NCBI RefSeq assembly: GCF_043290135.1
Contig: NC_134707.1
Location: forward strand, 143,965,319-144,029,318
DNA: 64,000 nt
DNA from: Rhipicephalus microplus
Lineage: Eukaryota > Arthropoda > Arachnida > Ixodida > Ixodidae
Direction of reading: 5' to 3'
Both the position numbers and the translations under genes were made by a program. Below the pieces are notes generated by a model. That model was not told the DNA's origin. It saw nothing but the letters and a program-made list of their open reading frames with translations, and made no database searches. Shown here one piece after another: positions 56,733 through 64,000 of this stretch. Within the stretch, counting starts at the first letter, position 1. Each line of letters starts with the position of its first letter.

Positions 56733-59700
56733 CCGCAACTAGAAACTCTGCAACTAGAAACTCCCCCACTAGAAACTCCACAACTTGAAACACCACAACT
56801 ATATACTCCACAACTACAAATTCCACAACTAGAAACTCCGCAACTAGAAACTCCGCAGCTAGAAGCTCCGCAACTGGAAACTCCACAGCTAAAAACTCCG
56901 CAACTAGAAACTCCACAGCTAGACAATCCACAACTAGAGACTCCACAACGAGAAACTCCACAACTTGAAACTCCGCAACAAGAAACTCCACAACTACGAA
57001 CCCCACAACTACGAACCCCGCAACTAGAAGCTCCACAACTTGAAACCCCACAACTACAAACTCCACAATTTGAGACTTCGCAACTAGAAACTCCACAACT
57101 AAAAACTCCACAACTAGAAACTCCGCAACTAGAAACTCCGAGACTAGAAACTCCACAGCTAGAAACTCTACAACTTGAGACTTCGCAACTAAAGAACTCG
57201 GCAACTAGAAACTCAGCAACTAGAAACTCCACAACTAGAAACACCGCAACTAAAAACTCTGCAACCAGAAATTCCACAGCTAGAAACTCCACAACTAGAA
57301 ACTCCACAACCAGAGACTCTAAAACCAGAGACTGCACAACTAGAGACTCCGCAACTAGAAACTCCACAGCTAGAAACTCCGAAACTAGAAACCCTGCAAC
57401 TAGAAACTCCACAGCTAGAAACTCCACAACTAGAAACTCCACAAGTAGACACTCCACAAATAGAAACTCCACAACTAGAGACTCCACAACAAGAGACTCC
57501 ACAACTAAAAACTCCACAACTAGAAACTCCACAACTAGAAACTCCACAACTTGAAACTCCGCAGCTAGAAACTCCGCAACTAGAAACTCCACAACTAGAA
57601 AACTCCGCAACGAGAAACCCTGCAACTAGAAACTCCACAGCTAGAAACTCCACAACTTGAAACACCACAACTATATACTCCACAACTACAAATTCCACAA
57701 CTAGAAACTCTGCAACTAGAAACTCCGCAACTAGAAGCTCCGCAACTGGAAACTCCACAGCTAAAAACTCCACGACTTGAGACTTCGCAACTAGAAACTC
57801 GGCAACTAGAAACTCAACTACTAGAAACTCCACAATTAGAAACTCCACAACTTGAAACCCAACAAATAGATACTCCACAACTACAGACTCCACAACTAGA
57901 AACTCCACAACTAGAAACTCCACAACTAGAAACTTCACAACGAGAAACTCCGCAACTAAAAACTCCGCAACTAGAAACTCCACAGCTAGACAATCCACAA
58001 CTAGAGACTCCACAACGAGAAACTCTACAACTTGAAACTCCGCAACTAGAAACTCCACAACTACGAACACCACAACTACGAACCCCGCAACTAGAAGCTC
58101 CACAACTTGAAACTCCACAACTAGAAACTCCACAACTTGAGACTTCGCAACTAGAAACTCCACAACTAAAAACTCCACAACTAGAAACTCCGCAACTAGA
58201 AACTCCGCAACTAGAAACTCCACAGCTAGAAACTCTACAACTCGAGACTTCGCAACTAAAGAACTCGGCAACTAGAAACTCAACAACGTGACGATTCGCA
58301 ACTATTACCTCTACAACTTCAAAATCCAAAACTATCAACTCCACAACTTGAAACGCCGCTACTAGATCCGCCACAACTAAAAACTTCACAACTAGAAACT
58401 CCACAACTAGAAACTCCACAACGAGAAACTCCACAACTTGAAACTCCGCCACTAGAAACTCCGCCACTAGAATCTCCAACTAGAAAACTCCGCAACTAGA
58501 AACTCTGCAACTAGAAACTCCGCAACTAGAAACTCCACAACTAGAACTTCCACAACTTGAGACTCAACAACTAGAGACTCAACAACTAGAGACTCCTCAA
58601 CTAAAGGCTCCACAACTAGAAACTCCACTACTAGAAACTCCGTAACTAGAAACCCGAATACCAGAAACTCCACAACTAGAAACTCCACACCTGTAAATTC
58701 CACAACTTGAAACTCCACAACCAGAAACTCCGCAACTAGAAACTCCACAACTAGAAAACTCCGCAACTAGAAACCCTGCAACTAGAAACTCCACAGCTAG
58801 AAACTCCACAACTTCAAACTCCGCAACTAGAAACTCCACAACTACAGACTCCACAACTACAGACTGCACAACTAGAGACCCCGCCACTAGAATCTCCACA
58901 GCTAGAAACTCTGCAACTAGAAACTCTACAACAAGAGACTCCGCAACTAGAAACTCCACAACTTGAAACTCTGCAACTAGACACTCCACAACCAGAAATT
59001 CCACAACTAGAGACTCAACAACTAGAGACTCCTCAACTAAAAGCTCCACAACTAGAAACTCCGTAACTAGAAATTCCACAACTAGAAACTCCACAACTAC
59101 AGACTCCGCAACTAGAAAACTCCGCAACTAGAAACTCACAACTAGAAACTCCACAACTTGAAAGCCCACAACTAGATACTACACAACTACAAACTCCACA
59201 ACTAGAAACTCGACAACTTGAAGCTCCACAACTAGAAACTCCGCAACTAGAAACTCCAAAATTAGAAAACTCCGCAACTAGAAACTCTGCAACTAGAAAC
59301 TCCGCCACTAGAAACTCCACAACCTGAAACACCACAACTATATACTCCACAACTACAAATTCCACAACTAGAAACTCCGCAACTAGAAACTTTGCAACTA
59401 GAAGCTCTGCAACTAAAAACTCCACAGCTAAAAACTCCACGACTTGAGACTTCGCAACTAGAAACTCGGCAACTAGAAACTCAACTACTAGAAACTCCAC
59501 AACTAGAAACTCCACAACTAGAAACTTCACAACGAGAAACTCCGCAACTAGAAACTCCACAACTACGAACCCCACAACTACGAACCCCACAACTAGAAGC
59601 TCCACAACTAGAAACTCCACAACTAGAAACTCCACAACTTGAGACTTCACAACGAGAAACTCTGCAACTAGAAACTGCACAACTACGAACCCCACAACTA

Positions 59701-60405
59701 TGAACCCCACAACTAGAAACTCCACAACTAGAAACTCCACAACTTGAAACTTCGCAACTAGAAACTCCACAACTAGAAACTCCACAACTTGAGACTCCAC
59801 AACTAGAAACTTCACAACTAGAAACTCCGCAACTAGAAACTCCACAGCCAGAAAATCCACAACTAGAAACTCCGCAACAAGAAACTCCGCGAATAGAAAC
59901 TCCACAACTAGAAACTCCACAACTAGAAACTCCACAGCCAGAGACTCCACAACTAGAGACTGCACAACTAGAGACTCCGCAACTTGAAACTCCACAGCTA
60001 GAAACTCCGCAACTAGAAACTCCACAACTACAAACTTTACAACTCCATAACTAGACACTTCGCAACTAGAAACTCCACAACTAGAAACTCCACAACCAGA
60101 GACTCTAAAACCAGAGACTGCACAACTAGAGACTCCGCAACTAGAAACTCCACAGCTAGAAACTCCGAAACTAGAAACCCTGCAACTAGAAACTCCACAG
60201 CTAGAAACTCCACAACTAGAAACTCCACAAGTAGACACTCCACAACTAGAAACTCCACAACTAGAGACTCCACAACTAGAGACTCCACAACTGAAAACTC
60301 CACAACTAGAAACTCCACAACTAGAAACTCCACAACTTGAAACTCCGCAACTAGAAAATCCGCAACTAGAAGCTCCGCAACTAGAAACTCCAAAATTAGA
60401 AAACT
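56733..60405. repeat. 3,673-bp higher-order repeat, copy 1
   Basis: Landmarks recur at +3,673: CTCCCCCACTAG at 56,761 and 60,434, CTCGAG at 58,241 and 61,914, the 75-bp block at 58,287 and 61,960, and the 8-bp unit at 60,043 and 63,716. Very few differences were seen, for example CCCGAATACC near 58,653 against CCCGAAAACC near 62,326. 3,673 is 245 monomers minus 2 bp. Confidence 0.88.
58287..58361. repeat. 75-bp divergent monomer block, type IVb (copy 12)
   Basis: Type IV with CTAG of the first monomer changed to CGTG, which makes this unit start CGTGACGATTCGCAA. The change is shared only with the block at 61,960. Confidence 0.9.
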
Positions 60406-63400
60406 CCGCAACTAGAAACTCTGCAACTAGAAACTCCCCCACTAGAAACTCCACAACTTGAAACACCACAACTATATACTCCACAACTACAAATTCCACA
60501 ACTAGAAACTCCGCAACTAGAAACTCCGCAGCTAGAAGCTCCGCAACTGGAAACTCCACAGCTAAAAACTCCGCAACTAGAAACTCCACAGCTAGACAAT
60601 CCACAACTAGAGACTCCACAACGAGAAACTCCACAACTTGAAACTCCGCAACAAGAAACTCCACAACTACGAACCCCACAACTACGAACCCCGCAACTAG
60701 AAGCTCCACAACTTGAAACCCCAAAACTACAAACTCCACAATTTGAGACTTCGCAACTAGAAACTCCACAACTAAAAACTCCACAACTAGAAACTCCGCA
60801 ACTAGAAACTCCGCAACTAGAAACTCCACAGCTAGAAACTCTACAACTTGAGACTTCGCAACTAAAGAACTCGGCAACTAGAAACTCAGCAACTAGAAAC
60901 TCCACAACTAGAAACACCGCAACTAAAAACTCTGCAACCAGAAATTCCACAGCTAGAAACTCCACAACTAGAAACTCCACAACCAGAGACTCTAAAACCA
61001 GAGACTGCACAACTAGAGACTCCGCAACTAGAAACTCCACAGCTAGAAACTCCGAAACTAGAAACCCTGCAACTAGAAACTCCACAGCTAGAAACTCCAC
61101 AACTAGAAACTCCACAAGTAGACACTCCACAAATAGAAACTCCACAACTAGAGACTCCACAACAAGAGACTCCACAACTAAAAACTCCACAACTAGAAAC
61201 TCCACAACTAGAAACTCCACAACTTGAAACTCCGCAGCTAGAAACTCCGCAACTAGAAACTCCACAACTAGAAAACTCCGCAACGAGAAACCCTGCAACT
61301 AGAAACTCCACAGCTAGAAACTCCACAACTTGAAACACCACAACTATATACTCCACAACTACAAATTCCACAACTAGAAACTCTGCAACTAGAAACTCCG
61401 CAACTAGAAGCTCCGCAACTGGAAACTCCACAGCTAAAAACTCCACGACTTGAGACTTCGCAACTAGAAACTCGGCAACTAGAAACTCAACTACTAGAAA
61501 CTCCACAATTAGAAACTCCACAACTTGAAACCCAACAAATAGATACTCCACAACTACAGACTCCACAACTAGAAACTCCACAACTAGAAACTCCACAACT
61601 AGAAACTTCACAACGAGAAACTCCGCAACTAAAAACTCCGCAACTAGAAACTCCACAGCTAGACAATCCACAACTAGAGACTCCACAACGAGAAACTCTA
61701 CAACTTGAAACTCCGCAACTAGAAACTCCACAACTACGAACACCACAACTACGAACCCCGCAACTAGAAGCTCCACAACTTGAAACTCCACAACTAGAAA
61801 CTCCACAACTTGAGACTTCGCAACTAGAAACTCCACAACTAAAAACTCCACAACTAGAAACTCCGCAACTAGAAACTCCGCAACTAGAAACTCCACAGCT
61901 AGAAACTCTACAACTCGAGACTTCGCAACTAAAGAACTCGGCAACTAGAAACTCAACAACGTGACGATTCGCAACTATTACCTCTACAACTTCAAAATCC
62001 AAAACTATCAACTCCACAACTTGAAACGCCGCTACTAGATCCGCCACAACTAAAAACTTCACAACTAGAAACTCCACAACTAGAAACTCCACAACGAGAA
62101 ACTCCACAACTTGAAACTCCGCCACTAGAAACTCCGCCACTAGAATCTCCAACTAGAAAACTCCGCAACTAGAAACTCTGCAACTAGAAACTCCGCAACT
62201 AGAAACTCCACAACTAGAACTTCCACAACTTGAGACTCAACAACTAGAGACTCAACAACTAGAGACTCCTCAACTAAAGGCTCCACAACTAGAAACTCCA
62301 CTACTAGAAACTCCGTAACTAGAAACCCGAAAACCAGAAACTCCACAACTAGAAACTCCACACCTGTAAATTCCACAACTTGAAACTCCACAACCAGAAA
62401 CTCCGCAACTAGAAACTCCACAACTAGAAAACTCCGCAACTAGAAACCCTGCAACTAGAAACTCCACAGCTAGAAACTCCACAACTTCAAACTCCGCAAC
62501 TAGAAACTCCACAACTACAGACTCCACAACTACAGACTGCACAACTAGAGACCCCGCCACTAGAATCTCCACAGCTAGAAACTCTGCAACTAGAAACTCT
62601 ACAACAAGAGACTCCGCAACTAGAAACTCCACAACTTGAAACTCTGCAACTAGACACTCCACAACCAGAAATTCCACAACTAGAGACTCAACAACTAGAG
62701 ACTCCTCAACTAAAAGCTCCACAACTAGAAACTCCGTAACTAGAAATTCCACAACTAGAAACTCCACAACTACAGACTCCGCAACTAGAAAACTCCGCAA
62801 CTAGAAACTCACAACTAGAAACTCCACAACTTGAAAGCCCACAACTAGATACTACACAACTACAAACTCCACAACTAGAAACTCGACAACTTGAAGCTCC
62901 ACAACTAGAAACTCCGCAACTAGAAACTCCAAAATTAGAAAACTCCGCAACTAGAAACTCTGCAACTAGAAACTCCGCCACTAGAAACTCCACAACCTGA
63001 AACACCACAACTATATACTCCACAACTACAAATTCCACAACTAGAAACTCCGCAACTAGAAACTCCGCAACTAGAAGCTCTGCAACTAAAAACTCCACAG
63101 CTAAAAACTCCACGACTTGAGACTTCGCAACTAGAAACTCGGCAACTAGAAACTCAACTACTAGAAACTCCACAACTAGAAACTCCACAACTAGAAACTT
63201 CACAACGAGAAACTCCGCAACTAGAAACTCCACAACTACGAACCCCACAACTACGAACCCCACAACTAGAAGCTCCACAACTAGAAACTCCACAACTAGA
63301 AACTCCACAACTTGAGACTTCACAACGAGAAACTCTGCAACTAGAAACTGCACAACTACGAACCCCACAACTATGAACCCCACAACTAGAAACTCCACAA

Positions 63401-64000
63401 CTAGAAACTCCACAACTTGAAACTTCGCAACTAGAAACTCCACAACTAGAAACTCCACAACTTGAGACTCCACAACTAGAAACTTCACAACTAGAAACTC
63501 CGCAACTAGAAACTCCACAGCCAGAAAATCCACAACTAGAAACTCCGCAACAAGAAACTCCGCGAATAGAAACTCCACAACTAGAAACTCCACAACTAGA
63601 AACTCCACAGCCAGAGACTCCACAACTAGAGACTGCACAACTAGAGACTCCGCAACTTGAAACTCCACAGCTAGAAACTCCGCAACTAGAAACTCCACAA
63701 CTACAAACTTTACAACTCCATAACTAGACACTTCGCAACTAGAAACTCCACAACTAGAAACTCCACAACCAGAGACTCTAAAACCAGAGACTGCACAACT
63801 AGAGACTCCGCAACTAGAAACTCCACAGCTAGAAACTCCGAAACTAGAAACCCTGCAACTAGAAACTCCACAGCTAGAAACTCCACAACTAGAAACTCCA
63901 CAAGTAGACACTCCACAACTAGAAACTCCACAACTAGAGACTCCACAACTAGAGACTCCACAACTGAAAACTCCACAACTAGAAACTCCACAACTAGAAA
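60406..64000. repeat. 3,673-bp higher-order repeat, copy 2 (cut by window end)
   Basis: Colinear with 56,733 onward at +3,673 up to the last base of the window, where about 80 bp of a full unit is still to come. The window therefore gives no evidence on how many further copies follow. Near 60,396 the sequence before the junction differs from that before 56,733, which fixes the left edge. Confidence 0.87.
61960..62034. repeat. 75-bp divergent monomer block, type IVb (copy 13)
   Basis: Carries the same private CGTG change as the block at 58,287, 3,673 bp away. The 3,673-bp duplication therefore happened after this mutation, and after the split from the block at 54,148. Confidence 0.9.

Larger units (their letters stand above)
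1..64000. repeat. 15-bp satellite (minisatellite) array filling the whole window
   Basis: Every line of the sequence is built from variants of the unit CTAGAAACTCCACAA, head to tail and always in the same orientation. Common variant positions are CTAG to CTTG, CTAC or CCAG, GAAACT to GAGACT or GATACT, and CCACAA to CCGCAA or CTGCAA. The top strand is strongly A- and C-rich. I found no interruption by unique sequence, mobile element or inverted segment, and no promoter, tRNA or rRNA signature. Both edges of the window fall inside the array, so its full length exceeds 64 kb. Known biology: long uniform arrays with higher-order structure are typical of eukaryotic heterochromatin. The chromosomal position and species are not determinable here. 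Confidence 0.97.

Noticed and set aside
59033..60877. 614-codon bottom-strand open frame, and many shorter ones across the window, as protein-coding genes
   Set aside because: They consist only of the translated 15-bp satellite, overlap each other in several frames on both strands, have no coding-like composition, and arise because 15 bp lacks a stop in four of six frames.
1..64000. CRISPR array
   Set aside because: The repeat is contiguous with a 15-bp period and no unique spacers between repeats. There are no cas genes.
1..64000. Pentapeptide-repeat protein family (five-residue period)
   Set aside because: The five-residue pattern lacks the family's central Leu/Phe motif with its usual neighbours, and the frame is broken by 16-, 14- and 19-bp units.
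1..64000. Heat-shock element arrays from recurring AGAAA and TTCG
   Set aside because: Alternating inverted GAA/TTC units with a 5-bp pitch are not present. The GAA motif recurs in one orientation every 15 bp.
1..64000. Telomeric or subtelomeric simple repeat, and G-quadruplex potential
   Set aside because: The unit is not a telomere-type repeat, and the G-rich strand has only isolated GG pairs about 15 bp apart, too sparse for a stable quadruplex.
1..64000. Bacterial or phage origin
   Set aside because: No genes, ribosome-binding sites or operons. A satellite above 64 kb with HOR structure is not known from such genomes and fits eukaryotic heterochromatin.

Overview
The whole 64 kb window is one uninterrupted tandem-repeat (satellite) array. 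I found no gene, RNA gene, transposon, CRISPR array or unique-sequence segment. The monomer is 15 bp with consensus CTAGAAACTCCACAA, so about 4,270 units fit in the window, all in the same orientation. The consensus top strand is rich in A and C (7 A, 5 C, 2 T, 1 G). A uniform array this long with multi-kilobase higher-order repeats (HORs) is what eukaryotic heterochromatin (pericentromeric, subtelomeric or a satellite block) looks like, so I infer a eukaryotic nuclear genome. I cannot name the organism, and nothing here looks bacterial or viral.

Layout. Zone 1 (1-10,880) is a mosaic of segments that recur elsewhere in the window. It includes a 667 bp duplication at +2,280 and a clean tandem duplication of period 2,053. 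Zone 2 (10,881-36,020) is an HOR of period 8,819: two full copies and a third that is rearranged and shortened by internal deletions. Zone 3 (36,021-56,423) is an HOR of about 10.2 kb present twice (10,179 and 10,224 bp). Zone 4 (about 56,424-64,000) ends in an HOR of period 3,673 present almost twice. It is linked to zone 3 by a shared segment at +4,139. Both window edges lie inside the array, so its true ends are not seen.

How it works together. Monomers differ by point changes, and the same ordered string of variants returns at each HOR period with only scattered differences. This is the pattern expected from repeated unequal exchange or amplification of long blocks. Many differences between copies are whole multiples of 15 bp, meaning exchange in register with the monomer. 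A few units of odd length (16, 14, 19 and 8 bp) are inherited as landmarks. A 75 bp block of five divergent monomers recurs 13 times, and its private variants track the order of duplications. Because 15 bp equals five codons, four of six frames stay open for long stretches. The resulting repetitive open frames (up to 614 codons) are by-products of the repeat and are not annotated as genes.
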